In this document: one piece after another, positions 1 to 9,040 of the stretch
How the letters are laid out: each line of letters begins with the position of its first letter
Position numbering within the stretch: the stretch's first letter is position 1
From: Prorocentrum cordatum
Lineage: Eukaryota > Sar > Dinophyceae > Prorocentrales > Prorocentraceae
Reading direction: 5' to 3'
Length of the DNA stretch: 64,000 nt
Assembly: GCA_963575745.1 (NCBI GenBank)
Contig: CAUYUJ010010480.1
Location: 102,693-166,692 of the forward strand
Notes under the pieces: generated by a model
The model's input: the letters and a program-made list of their open reading frames with translations, nothing else
Databases searched by the model: none
What the model was told of the DNA's origin: nothing
Position numbers and translations under genes: made by a program

Positions 1-95
1 CCTCCCTCCTCCTGCTCCTCCTCCTCCTCCTCCACCTCCTCCTCCTCCTCCTCCCTCCTCCCTCCTCCTCCCTTCTCGTCCCTTCTCCTAGCCGC
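1..95. repeat. (TCC)n microsatellite at window edge
   Basis: Near-pure CCT/TCC trinucleotides run in from the left edge, so the true start is unknown. The tract ends just before GC-rich sequence and a hairpin. Confidence 0.95.
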
Positions 96-105
96 CGCCC
101 CGGTT

Positions 106-147
106 CGAGAGGTTTCGGGCGCCGTACCAGGTACGGCGAACCTCTCG
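106..147. other. Strong hairpin upstream of LINE ORF1
   Basis: An outer stem CGAGAGGTT pairs with AACCTCTCG, and an inner stem GCCGTACC pairs with GGTACGGC. It lies about 250 bases before the first LINE reading frame, so it may belong to the element's 5' UTR. Its function is unknown. Confidence 0.6.
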
Positions 148-399
148 CGGGGCGGGCGGCTACGCGCGGCGGCCCGCGCCCACCGCGCCCACCGCGCCAC
201 GCCCGCGGCGCCTGGGCGGCCTGGCGTTGGCCGCGCCCGCAGCCCGCGGAGCCTGCCCGCTGGGCCCGGTGCCGCCCGCCGCGCCGAGCCCGCCTGGCAT
301 CGCCGCCAGCGCCTGCGGCGCGCCCAGTCGCGGACCCTTTTAAGGGTCGCCGCTGCTGCTCGTCTCCTTCGGTTCCACCGCAGCTCGGGGCCCGACGAC

Positions 400-2011
400 A
401 TGGCGGCGCAGGGCGGCAAGGGCCGTGGGCGCGGTGGAGCTTGCTGGCTTCAGTGGCGGACAGCGGGCGCCATGGGTGCCACCACCGCCGCCTGGCTGGT
501 GGTGTGACCATTGCGAGCAGGTGAGCGCCCCCGGCGCCTTGTTGTGCCAGCGTTGCTATCCTGGCCCTGTCGGTGGCGGCCCACGGGCGCGAGACCAGCC
601 GCAACAGCAGCCGCAGCGGCCACCACGTCGGTCCAGCTCGCTGCAGGCCGAGCGGGCCGAGGCGCCCAGCAGGCGGCGCTCGGGCTCGCGCCGCCGCCGC
701 CGTGAGGCAGAGGGGCGCGCTGGCCCGCGGCCCCGCTCGGCGTCTCGCGTGCGGTTCGAGGACGAGCCCGACGGCGAGCCGCCAGGCCACGTGGCGCCCG
801 ATGGCGAGGACGACCTTCGGCAGCCCGGCTTAGGCATCCTGCCGGCCCTGCCCCAGGACGCGCGGGCTCACCCCTCGTGGGTCGAGCCGCCGTCTGGCGC
901 GGGTGACCGCGAGCTCGCCGCCTACCGCAAGACACTGCGGGAAATGGCGGCGGCGACGGGCCGCAGGCTCCAGGCAGCCATAACCCTCGGCATGGACGAG
1001 GCGCGCCTGGCCCCGCAGAAGCAGGAGTACGCCGTCCAGTTGTGCATGATCATCAGTGCGCGGGCGCCAGGCGAGCGGTGTGACCGCCAGAGGGCGTACG
1101 TCCAGCGCGCCCAGACTAAGCTGGACAAGGCCAAGGAGGCCCGTAAGAAGGCCCGCATCCACTACGAGGTGATGGATGGCAAATGCTCTCTCAACGAAAG
1201 CGAGAGTTTGCCCGCGCGCAGGTGCTGCTCGACCAGCTCGAGGTGTTACGGCCGCCGCCGAGCACGTCCGACGACGTCGCCATGGGTGGCAGCGCGCCGC
1301 GGACTCCGGCTGCTGATGGCGGCACAGCGATCCCGACCCCAGGGACGCCACAGGGGGCTCCCCAGCCGCAGCTTGCGGCCATCGCCGAGCTGCAGAGCGG
1401 ACAGGCCGCGTTGACCCAGCAGCTCTCGTCCTTGACAGCGATGCTGGCGACGCTGCACCATGACGTCTGCCCGAACGGCTCCTACGCCGCCTGCTGCTGC
1501 CGCTGGTGGGGTGCCGCCTCCCTTCGCAGGCGAGCCGCAGCGGCTCGCGCCCGGGCTGGAGGCCGCCGCTCCTACCGCCGCAGGCGTGCCCGTCGCCGCG
1601 TCTAGGATTGACGCCGCCGCTGAGGCTCCAGCGGCTTGAGGCGCTCCTGCTCATGGTGATTTTGCAGGTGCTGGCGACCCTACCTCAGAGGAGCTGCGCA
1701 GGCGCGCCGCCGAGGCCGCCAAGAAGGAGCAGGACCGCGCCCGCCGCCCTACGGGCCAACCTCGCCTCGTCGAGGCCCTCGCTCGCCAGCAAGCCGTCAG
1801 CCACCGAGGTGGTGGCACCGAACCTCCCGAGCCCGCAGGCCGTGCGCGCGTCGCGGAGGAGGTGGGCGATGAGACGGCTGCGGCGGCCGCCCGGCGCCCC
1901 AGGCACAGCCGCGACCGCAGTCCAAGGAGGCCTGGCGGTTTCGAGGTGGTCGGAGGGGGCGACGCGTTCGAGTCCACGGATGATGCTTCGGCACCGTCGA
2001 CGCTGGGGTGA
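400..2011 (+). pseudogene. LINE ORF1: zinc ribbon plus coiled-coil protein, frameshifted
   Basis: The likely start is ATG at 400 (MAAQGGKGRGRGG), followed by an early shift into the frame open from 425. That frame carries W-x-C-x2-C-x10-C-x2-C (WWCDHCEQ...CQRC), the spacing of a RanBP2-type zinc ribbon. An Arg/Ser-rich stretch and a Lys/Arg/Glu-rich helical region follow to about 1190. The frame then moves by one base (1183-1455, still helical with Gln/Leu repeats). It moves back at about 1460 and ends at TGA 2009-2011 after an SRDRSPRR-type basic tract. An in-frame TGA at 1637-1639 interrupts the last part. Joined, it would be about 530 residues. By analogy to LINE ORF1 proteins it would bind element RNA; that is inference. 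The two opposite frame moves suggest a pair of indels. Confidence 0.7.
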
Positions 2012-2026
2012 TGGTTCGCGACGGGC

Positions 2027-3073
2027 ATGCTGAGGTGGGCGAGATGCCAGCGCTATCTCATAGCTTGCCCGAGGCTGTCAGCGCAGCCGACGCGAACATG
2101 CCACCTTTTGCTCAGGGGGGCTCTGAGCCGCGTGGCCCTGTCTGCCCTCTGCTTGACTGCTGCTCTCTGGTCAGGCATCTTTGTCAGCCCTAGCCCAGCA
2201 GTCGCACTCTCACTCCTCGCTCGCTTCCTTGGGCCTCATCAGGGCCCAGAGCATTGCCTATTTCAACCCTGCCTTCGCAGTTGCACTGTCAAGTTTTTCG
2301 AAAACCACAAAGCACCCCTCCCCGATGACTTTCAGCCAGTCAAGTTCGAGGTTCATACGGATGTTTCTGGAGGGTCCCGCTCTAAGGATGTTGGTGGACC
2401 ACCGTCTTGGGCCTGGGTTTTATTTTCAATCACACGTAACGAACACTATGTATGCCATGGGTATCTGTGTGGAGTAGATCCCACTCTCTCCGACGCCGTT
2501 GCCAGTGTCTCTGGTGCTGCCGAATTTCAAGCCGCCCTGTGGCTTGTGCTATGGCTACTGCAAGCGCCTGAGTATTTCCGCCCCCGACCGCTGGCGGTCT
2601 ACGCGGATGACCTCTTGGTTGTCAACTCGGCCGAGGGCGGAACCGGATATAGTTCCTGCGATGACCTCCCCGAGCTCTTTGATGAGGCCCTCAAGTTATT
2701 GAGACGCTACGTGTCGTTATCTGGGAAACGCGACCTGGGACGCAACGCAGGCCCGCTCAACGAGCTTGCAGATACCATTGTACGCCTAGCCTCCATGGGG
2801 CTAGCGCCAGTCGTGGACGACGTTTGGCAGCCGTGGTCAGCGCTGCAGTCTTGTGCCGCCGCCGCCCCGTGGATGTGGTTATGCGCCGACGCCGACGTCG
2901 GTCATGGGGTGTATCCGAATGTTGCCGAATGTGAAATGCCTTCCATATCGCCCCGTGCCTCGAGCTCCGTTCCGCGATCTCGCCGCGTGCTGGTCCCAGC
3001 TCGGAACGAGAGCCATCGACTCTGTCCCAGTCAGGTTTGCGACCTTGTGTCAGGTTGGCGGTGGCAAGTGTGA
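2027..3073 (+). CDS. LINE ORF2 segment with RNase H-like domain (partial)
   Basis: The middle of this frame reads as an RNase H fold. TDVSGG (Asp codon 2360-2362) is followed by a strand-like region, then AAEFQAALWLVLWLL (Glu codon 2522-2524). VYADDLL follows (Asp codon 2605-2607), then PLNELADTIVRLA (Asp codon 2771-2773) as the final motif. The usual HxG before NEL-AD appears as RNAG, so a conserved His is lost. RNase H would remove template RNA during reverse transcription. The N-terminal ~90 residues are hydrophobic and may be out of frame. A diverged copy of its 3' half lies at about 8793-9040. It starts 16 bases after ORF1 stops, as expected for a two-ORF LINE. Confidence 0.65.
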   Translation: MLRWARCQRYLIACPRLSAQPTRTCHLLLRGALSRVALSALCLTAALWSGIFVSPSPAVALSLLARFLGPHQGPEHCLFQPCLRSCTVKFFENHKAPLPDDFQPVKFEVHTDVSGGSRSKDVGGPPSWAWVLFSITRNEHYVCHGYLCGVDPTLSDAVASVSGAAEFQAALWLVLWLLQAPEYFRPRPLAVYADDLLVVNSAEGGTGYSSCDDLPELFDEALKLLRRYVSLSGKRDLGRNAGPLNELADTIVRLASMGLAPVVDDVWQPWSALQSCAAAAPWMWLCADADVGHGVYPNVAECEMPSISPRASSSVPRSRRVLVPARNESHRLCPSQVCDLVSGWRWQV

Positions 3074-3139
3074 TCACCCTGCGGCCCCGCAGGAAGCCTG
3101 GGCGCGCGCGTGGCTCCACTCGTATTCGCTGCCGTTATC

Positions 3140-4616
3140 AAGACGCGGCTGGGCTTGATCTCCCTGGCCGCATGCTAGCGCTTGCCTGCCAGTTCTCGCG
3201 TCGCGGCCTCTTCCTCGTCGGCACGTTAGAGACTCATGCGCAGGAGTGCGTGGACTCCAGCAGGTGAATACATGGTCGGCACGTCGTTGGCAGACGCTCG
3301 TGGTATGGGTGGTATGGCTCTGTGAGTACATGCGCGGCGTGAGTATACGCGTGGTCATGTACTTGCGCGTCGTCACATGCGTGTTATCACCGGTCGGGCG
3401 CGACGCATGCTTGTGGCTATCCGCGCGCCGTTCTTGCGCATCTATGCGCTGGTTGTTCGCGCGCCGCGCTCGCGACGACCACTTGAGGAGATCAATTCAT
3501 GGTGGGGTGCGATCGAGATTGTCATTTTTTTTGCCTTCGTTTCTTGGACGCGAACGCGTCAGTGGGTTCACAGGTCTCAGAGCATGTTGGCGATGTTGCT
3601 GCAGAGTCCGAGACCCCTGCGGGTCAACGATTCCACAACTTCCTCCGGTCCACCAAACAGTGCGCGCAATCGACGTTTCTGCCGTCCGCTTCTGGGGCCC
3701 ACGGCACTTGGCTGGCGCCCAGCCAACAAAGGCGTGACCCCCAGCACCGCGTAGACTACATCGCGATACCACCCGGTCAACTTGATGCCGTCGTGCAGCG
3801 GAGCGTTGCTGTCGACCTGGATCTGCCCCTGCGCTCTGACGACCACTTTGTGGTCGCGGCCGATTTTGTCACCCCTGGGAGCGGCTCGCAGTGCGAACGT
3901 GCGCGCAGTTGGAAGAAGCTTAAGCTCGATGAGGCGAAGCTCACCGACCCCGCCCGTCAGGAGGCCCTCGCGGATGCCCTGCGGCTGGTTCCCCAGCCCA
4001 CTTTCACCTCCCATCCCGATGGCCACGCCGAGCACCTCGACGCTCACCTCCTACAGGCGGCCAAGTGTGCCTTCCCGCCTAATATGATTGTCAGTGGTCG
4101 CACGCCGCGAAACAGTTGGATCTCCCAGGGCCACCCTAGACCTCATGGACCACCGCGCCGCGGGGCGCAGGGCCTTACGGGCTCTCCGCACGCGGTTGCA
4201 CCGGTTACTCTTGGCATGCGTCTTCACGGCTTGGGTCTCCGCTGGGCCCCGGAAGGTGAGTGGTGTTGTCATCGTGCAATGCGTTGGCGACACGTGTGCC
4301 GTGACGGTCCTTCGCGCTGCCCCATCCTGCAGGCATGCCGACATATTGCAACAGCGGCTGATCACCTGATGGATGCCGCCCTGCCCTTCACGCGCCCGCT
4401 GCAGACCCCTTCAGGCGGTCGCGCTACCCCGCCGTTCCTTCAGAACCACCTAGTAGGTTTGCGATTCCTAAGCCAGCTCCCGACTGCCTGGGAACTGTTG
4501 CTGACCCCACTCGGTTACTACTTATGCTTACCAACGGTTCTGGATCACTACCATGCGTGGAGCGTTTTTTTTTTTGGGGGGGGGGGGCGAGTTGCGTTTT
4601 CTTGAAAGCCGCGACC
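3140..4616 (+). pseudogene. LINE APE-type endonuclease and linker, frameshifted
   Basis: Three frames must be pieced together. About 3150-3260 gives GRMLALACQFSRRGLFLVG, resembling the start of APE-like endonucleases. About 3377-3520 gives RMLVAIRAPFLRIYALVV, a core strand region. The frame open from 3499 gives FLDANASVGS (the D-x-N motif), then RVDYIAIP at 3749-3772 and LRSDDHFVVAADF, with the SDH-type DDH at 3838-3846. These match the D-x-N and SDH motifs of apurinic-endonuclease-like nucleases that nick target DNA for target-primed reverse transcription. About 4088-4369 gives an Arg/Leu-rich linker in another frame. The segment ends at the T11G12 homopolymer just ahead of the RT. At least three frame changes make it non-functional as read. 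Confidence 0.7.
4565..4587 (+). repeat. T11-G12 homopolymer junction inside the LINE
   Basis: Eleven T are followed directly by twelve G. The tract sits between the endonuclease linker and the RT frame and is a likely slippage or sequencing-error site that separates them. Confidence 0.9.
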
Positions 4617-4617
4617 C

Positions 4618-5937
4618 ATGTTGTGCAGCAGTCCACGGGGCAAGATTCGGCTTGACACTGTCAAAATTTCCCAGGGGGTCAAATCAGCCTGGGGCCGACG
4701 GCAGTTTGCAGAAGACCACGCTGCATTGCGTCGGATCGGCGCAGGGTCTAGACGACGACGCATGACGCGCGCCCCCCCTGCTCTGCGAGATGTCAGTGGC
4801 CAGGCATTGGTCTCCGAAAAGGCTGTGGCACAGCGGTTGCAGCAACGCTTTACCGCGTTAGAACTCGCCGCTACGATGCCCATGGAGGGTCTTCCGCATA
4901 TCGCTGCAGACTTCGCCTGGCAGCCCTGTCATGACATGCCCAGTCAGCCAGTGCAGTTGTCCTCCGTGCCCTCTCTTGCTGACTTTCAGTGGTCCTGCCG
5001 ACAGGCCCGACGGTCCGCCCCTGGGTGCGATGGGGTCCCTGCCTGCCTCCTGAAAGCATGTCCTGCAGTGGTTGCCGAGTTCTACTACCCACTCCAGTTG
5101 AAGTTCTCCCTCGCACTTGTGGAACCCATTCGGTGGAAAGGCGGCTTCTATCGGGGCCTAATTAAGTCTGGTCTTTCCGACCCCATCCAGTGTGCCAGTT
5201 CTCGGTCGCTTCTGGCATCGTCTCAGTTGGGCAAGGCGTCCCGCCGCTGCGTGCGCGAGCGTTTGGTACCCTTCCTGTCGGACGAAGCAGGCGAAACGCA
5301 GTTCGAGGGGCTCCCCGGGCGCGGTGCAGCGCATGCCTCCATCATCCTGCGCACGGCCCAGTCCCTGGCCAAGAAGCGCAACGTATCCTTCGGCGCGCTC
5401 TTCCTGGACGTCGCACAGGCCTTCTACAGAGCCATGCGGGAACTAGTGGTCAACGCACATCGGGATCCGGATCTGGGCGACGCTACTACCGCCACCGCCG
5501 CGTGGGCTGCAGGGCCCCCGCCCGACGCCATGCACCGACTCGCCGACCGACTCCGATCATGTTTCCCAGGCCGGCCGCTCGCAGACGCTCTCTTCGAGTT
5601 ACAGATGGCGGATCGCATGAGCGACGTCCGGCAGCAGCTTTCCGACGAGGGCCACCGCGCTCCCCTGCCCTGCCCTGCGGGGCGCAGTCTTGCAGCGTGC
5701 CTGTCCGACGAAGGATGGTCAGAGGTGTCACTCACAGATATTTCGCATGCAGACGATGGCGCAGTCATCTCTCTCATGCCCGCGCTGTTTCTGCACGGTG
5801 GGCTCAGCCGAGCCTTTGTTTTAGTGTTTGAAGCTTCCGCCACCCGGGGGCATCTGCTGAACCGTGGACTTACCAAAACAGCAGCGCATATCATGTTGCG
5901 TGGTCCTGGGACCAAAGCCGCGCGCCACTCGGCGTAG
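4618..5937 (+). CDS. LINE reverse transcriptase domain (ORF2 core)
   Basis: This is the best-preserved part of the element: one open frame of about 439 codons. SAPGCDGVPACLLK near 5016 is the pre-palm motif. YRGLIKSGLSD and SSQLGKASRRCVRERL follow, then GLPGRGAAHASIILRTA. Motif A is ALFLDVAQAFY, with its Asp at 5407-5409. A motif-B remnant reads FPGRPLADALFEL. Motif C is DISHADDGAVIS, with its Asp pair at 5752-5757 (HADD instead of YADD). The motif-D region reads HLLNRGLTKTAAHIMLRGPG. RT copies element RNA at a nicked target. The ATG is probably not a real start, because the natural ORF2 would begin near 2027. Loss of the expected Gly-Asp pair in motif B suggests decay even though the frame is open. 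Confidence 0.85.
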   Translation: MLCSSPRGKIRLDTVKISQGVKSAWGRRQFAEDHAALRRIGAGSRRRRMTRAPPALRDVSGQALVSEKAVAQRLQQRFTALELAATMPMEGLPHIAADFAWQPCHDMPSQPVQLSSVPSLADFQWSCRQARRSAPGCDGVPACLLKACPAVVAEFYYPLQLKFSLALVEPIRWKGGFYRGLIKSGLSDPIQCASSRSLLASSQLGKASRRCVRERLVPFLSDEAGETQFEGLPGRGAAHASIILRTAQSLAKKRNVSFGALFLDVAQAFYRAMRELVVNAHRDPDLGDATTATAAWAAGPPPDAMHRLADRLRSCFPGRPLADALFELQMADRMSDVRQQLSDEGHRAPLPCPAGRSLAACLSDEGWSEVSLTDISHADDGAVISLMPALFLHGGLSRAFVLVFEASATRGHLLNRGLTKTAAHIMLRGPGTKAARHSA

Positions 5938-6601
5938 CACGAACGTGGAGGCAGTCCGTTATCCTTGGGGCGATCAAAGCACCCATCGTGCATAACTACA
6001 TCCATTTGGGATCGGTTTTCGGTGCGGGCGCGGCGGTGATGCCAGATATTCGATCTCGTGCCTTCTCCTCAGCTGCTTCCCTCCAAGTGCTACGACGACG
6101 AGTCGCTGCGTCCGACGACGTTTGACTTCTCGTGCCGTCTTGTACTTGCAGACAGTCTTGTGATGTCCAGCCCACCGTACAATGCAGGTGCATGGCCTGC
6201 CCTTGCAGTGTCTGGGGAGCGACTTGCACACGTGGAGGTCATTCAAGTGTACCGTGCAGCTGCGCGTGTCAGTTACGGTGAGGACACATCCCAGGTTTCC
6301 GACGCTGTGGTTCTTGCCAGACTCCGACAGCCCGACCCCCCGCACCCTGGTCCGTGCAGCCCGTTTAAGGCTGCTGGGGTCCCTGGTCCACACAGGCCCT
6401 CGATTGGCCTTCGCAGTGGTCGCAGCTGAGTGGGAAGCCCTCGACCACGACTCGGTGCACCAACAGCGAACCGTCATGGGACTCTAGGTTACCGATCTAA
6501 AGTGGCTGCAGGGGTCTGCGCGACGTTGTGCCGATTTCCCCGGCCCCGCCGCAGATTTCGGTGCGCGGGAGACGTACGTACAACGCGGTCAACCAGCATG
6601 G
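5938..6601 (+). pseudogene. LINE RT thumb/connection region, frameshifted
   Basis: After the RT frame stops at 5937, two frames continue the same protein. VHNYIHLGSVFGAGAAVM (about 5990-6040) is the HLG motif that follows RT palms in many LINEs. The frame open from 6058 gives YNAGAWPALAVSGERL and VYRAAARVSYG. The frame ending at 6487 gives RLRLLGSLVHTGPRLAFAVV. This is connector sequence between RT and the zinc fingers, broken by at least two shifts. Confidence 0.55.
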
Positions 6602-7300
6602 TTGCGGGCCATTCAGATTGGGGTCTACGTACACACACAGCATTCGACACGCCTCTCACTTGCCCAACATGTGTTACGACAGTTCCTTGCCGATGCGACC
6701 GCTGCTGGTCTGCTGGCCAGGATCTACACCGACGAACGGGGCATGGTCGTCCCGCCACCGCCAGCACCCACACCTACTGCGCACACCTGCCCCTGGTGCG
6801 GGTTTCAGTACAATCGGCATCGCGCACTACGCGTCCACATCGCACGCAACCGCCGCCAGCTTGCTACCCTTGCGCGGGGATGCGCCTTACCGACGGGGAC
6901 CTGCACGGCCTGCCTCAACACCTATTGCGCCCGGCCCCGCCTCATCGATCACCTATCGATCGATGCACCACGCTGCTTGCTCGTCGGCATCTTGTCATGC
7001 GACAACCCAGCTTACCACGTCGCGCACCTCAGCGACCCTGCGCCGCGGCCGCCTGGCACCACCCCGCAGGTCCACATACCTCGTCGTCACGTTGTCGTGC
7101 CCACCCTTCGTGCGCACGGCGCCCTCCCCGAAGTGGCCAGCACGATCGCCGACGTCGTCGCGCAATCCGCAGCCCGACTGGCCCTCCTCGAAGGCGACCC
7201 CTACCTCGCCGGAGCCGCCAAGGATGCCCTGCGGCCGCTGCTTCGCCAAGATGCCCCACCGCAGCCTCCGGACATCGCCTGCCCACCACCACAAGTCTAG
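6602..7300 (+). CDS. LINE ORF2 zinc-finger segment (partial)
   Basis: An open frame of about 232 codons contains two Cys/His clusters. The first is CPWCGFQYNRHRALRVH (from 6788), with C-x2-C-x12-H like a C2H2 finger but an Asn where the last His is expected. The second is CTACLNTYCARPRLIDH followed by a Cys (about 6902-6990), a C-x2-C-x12-H-x6-C pattern. Zinc fingers after the RT are typical of LINE ORF2 proteins and are thought to help bind nucleic acid. A Pro/Ala-rich stretch follows and the frame ends at TAG 7298-7300. The same protein appears to continue after the stop into the methyltransferase-like segment. Confidence 0.65.
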   Translation: MRAIQIGVYVHTQHSTRLSLAQHVLRQFLADATAAGLLARIYTDERGMVVPPPPAPTPTAHTCPWCGFQYNRHRALRVHIARNRRQLATLARGCALPTGTCTACLNTYCARPRLIDHLSIDAPRCLLVGILSCDNPAYHVAHLSDPAPRPPGTTPQVHIPRRHVVVPTLRAHGALPEVASTIADVVAQSAARLALLEGDPYLAGAAKDALRPLLRQDAPPQPPDIACPPPQV

Positions 7301-7365
7301 CGCTACCCCACCCGCATGTTCCTGCCCGACCAGTACACAGGCAGTGCAGCACAGGCGCTTCCGGC

Positions 7366-8155
7366 CGCCATCAAGCGTGCCGAGTACTTTGTACTCAACA
7401 TTTACTGCGGCCGCTGACGTGCAGGCGACATTCAAGCATGCCTCGAATGGACGCACGGCGATGTTAATTTCACCCTAGTTGTACTCTCGGTTGATATCGC
7501 TATCGATCCCGTCATGGGTAACCTGATGCGACGGCAGATTCTGGAGACTTGGAAGGAGCACATACGTGCCAAGCGAGTTGTCTTGTCGGGGGGGGGGGCC
7601 GCCCTGCGAAACCTGGAGTGCTATCTGATGGCCCGACGATGCTGGCCCTCCCCCCTGCGTTTGCACGACCTCTTCTGGGGGCTCAAGGCAGTTGCACCGC
7701 GCCAAATAGAACAATTGCTTGTCGGGAACGATCTCTTGGGCGCAATGATCGAACTGTTTGGGGTCCACCTTGTCGTTGGGGCAGCTTGCTGGATGGGGCA
7801 TCCCATGCCGGCCAGCTGGAGACAAGCCGCTGTGTGTTCTTTCTTTGCCTTGTCCTTGCGAGCGGTGATGGCATCGCCCGCCGCCGCTGCTACAGACTTC
7901 GACCGGCGCGAGCACGGACAGAGCGCACGTGCACCTACCCGCATCCTTGTGTTGCGCATGCGTGCGCTGCACGAGCGTCTACTTGAGACACCTGGGAGAG
8001 GACGCTGCTCGCATGGGCGTGGGTCGCGCGAGGTCTTGATGGGTTGCGATCGCAGTCGTGACGAATGGCGTGCCGCCAAAAAGAAGACATACCCCCCGGC
8101 TTTTGTGTCAGGTACTAGCGGACGGTATTATGGATTCTGTCAATCGCATGCGTGA
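7366..8155 (+). pseudogene. LINE-encoded methyltransferase-like domain with PPCETWS motif
   Basis: In one frame from about 7372: YFVLNIYCGR, a TGA at 7415-7417, RAGDIQACLE, VVLSVDIAIDPVMGNL, then SGG at the G11 run. In the next frame the run is followed by PPCETWSA (Cys codon 7605-7607) and a TGA at 7626-7628. The first frame resumes with LRLHDLFWGLKAV, QLLVGNDLLGAMIEL, WMGHPMPASW, RGRCSHGRGSREVLMGCD and AAKKKTYPP. The layout (Gly-containing first strand, acidic second strand SVDI, then PPC) parallels motifs I, II and IV of C5-cytosine methyltransferases, where the PPC Cys is catalytic. Methyltransferase genes inside dinoflagellate retrotransposons are published knowledge. Whether this domain is that enzyme or a divergent Rossmann relative is open. 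This copy is dead as read. Confidence 0.55.
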
Positions 8156-8702
8156 GACCAGCAACCCAGGCGCACTACCAGACGATATGCGGGGAGGGGA
8201 GGCCGAGCTCCGTGGGTCCTTGACCGATTTCTATATTGCCTGGGACCCCTATCAGGGCACGGACGAAAGTTGGGCCCCCGACTATGTCTCCGAGGCCCCT
8301 CGGCGGGCCCGTGCCGATCCCGAGCGACATCGGTTTCAGCCGCCGCCTCCGCCCGCCGTGTCTGTGCCGGGTGTCGCGCGTGATCCCGATGCGGAGCCCG
8401 GGGACCCCGGCCCTATTGAGGCCGCAGAGGAACAGGAGTACGCTGAAGCGCTGGCGTTTATCGAGGGCACTCCGATCCCCGATCGTGACGCAGCTTGTCC
8501 TTCTCAAGTCAGCGGCACCCCTGCCCATATCTCGCCGCCACCACCCTGCCCTGTCCCTCTCGCGGAGGAGGTTCTGGCCATGATTGCCCGCGAGCGCTCT
8601 GAGGCCCGATCGCGGCGTGAGCAGCGTCTTGCAGCCCGGGTCGCCCCTTGGACAATGCAAGAGGGCTTCGGAGCCAATATTTCCGATTCTTTTCGCGAGT
8701 AA
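8058..8702 (+). CDS. LINE ORF2 C-terminal tail (partial)
   Basis: This frame overlaps the end of the methyltransferase-like segment and probably takes over from it by a frameshift near 8100. It reads QVLADGIMDSVNRM, then FYIAWDPYQGTDESWAPDY, then a Pro-rich acidic stretch, and ends with a Glu/Arg-rich helix (EEVLAMIARERSEARSRREQ) and SDSFRE-stop at 8702. I recognise no enzymatic domain. It reads as coding sequence (balanced composition, few repeats) and most simply is the end of the element's large protein. Confidence 0.5.
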   Translation: MTNGVPPKRRHTPRLLCQVLADGIMDSVNRMRETSNPGALPDDMRGGEAELRGSLTDFYIAWDPYQGTDESWAPDYVSEAPRRARADPERHRFQPPPPPAVSVPGVARDPDAEPGDPGPIEAAEEQEYAEALAFIEGTPIPDRDAACPSQVSGTPAHISPPPPCPVPLAEEVLAMIARERSEARSRREQRLAARVAPWTMQEGFGANISDSFRE

Positions 8703-8792
8703 CCCGCTGTCGTCGAGGTCGGCGAGTTAAGGGGGGGGGGGGTCATGATTTTCGGGCTCAGGAGGGGGCCCGCGCGTGCGTGCGTGCTCGCT

Positions 8793-9040
8793 ACTTCTGC
8801 TTTGTTGGCTGCGATTGCCCCACCCTGCGGCGTGACCTTCGCGGGCTCTTTGATGGGGCCCTCAGGTTCTTGAGACGCAGTGCAGACCCGCTCCGCGAGT
8901 TTGCAGATACCGTCGCACGACTAGCCTCCACGGGGTTAGCGCCAGTCGTGGACGACGATTGCCAGCCGTGGTCACTGTTACAGACTGGTGCCGCAGCCGC
9001 CCCGTGGCGGTGGTTATGCACCAACGCCAGCGTCTCAGGG
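8793..9040 (+). pseudogene. Second, partial RNase H-like LINE fragment
   Basis: The frame reading LRGLFDGALRFLRRSADPL, then FADTVARLASTGLAPVVDD and QPWSLLQTGAAAAPWRWL, matches the RNase H 3' half at about 2660-2900 in both DNA and protein, with an internal deletion. It is either part of a second nested LINE or a duplication at the end of this one. Confidence 0.7.

Larger units (their letters stand above)
400..8702 (+). mobile_element. Decayed LINE-type (non-LTR) retrotransposon
   Basis: On one strand, in order: a gag-like ORF1 with a zinc ribbon and coiled coil, an RNase H-like domain, an APE-type endonuclease, a reverse transcriptase, zinc fingers, a methyltransferase-like domain and a proline-rich tail. 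The reading frame is broken several times by homopolymer slippage (T11G12 at 4565-4587, G11 at 7588-7598) and by TGA codons, so this copy is dead or contains sequencing errors. I see no clear target-site duplication or poly(A) end, so both boundaries are approximate. RNase H ahead of the endonuclease differs from the I-clade order (endonuclease, RT, RNase H). Confidence 0.85.

Noticed and set aside
337-348. Promoter palindrome CCCTTTTAAGGG before LINE ORF1
   Set aside because: The arms are only four bases and the centre is not symmetric. A TTTT-box promoter reading is possible but not distinguishable from chance.
425-1654. Overlapping minus-strand frames opposite LINE ORF1
   Set aside because: GC-rich shadow frames without domains. 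The plus strand carries the zinc ribbon and coiled coil.
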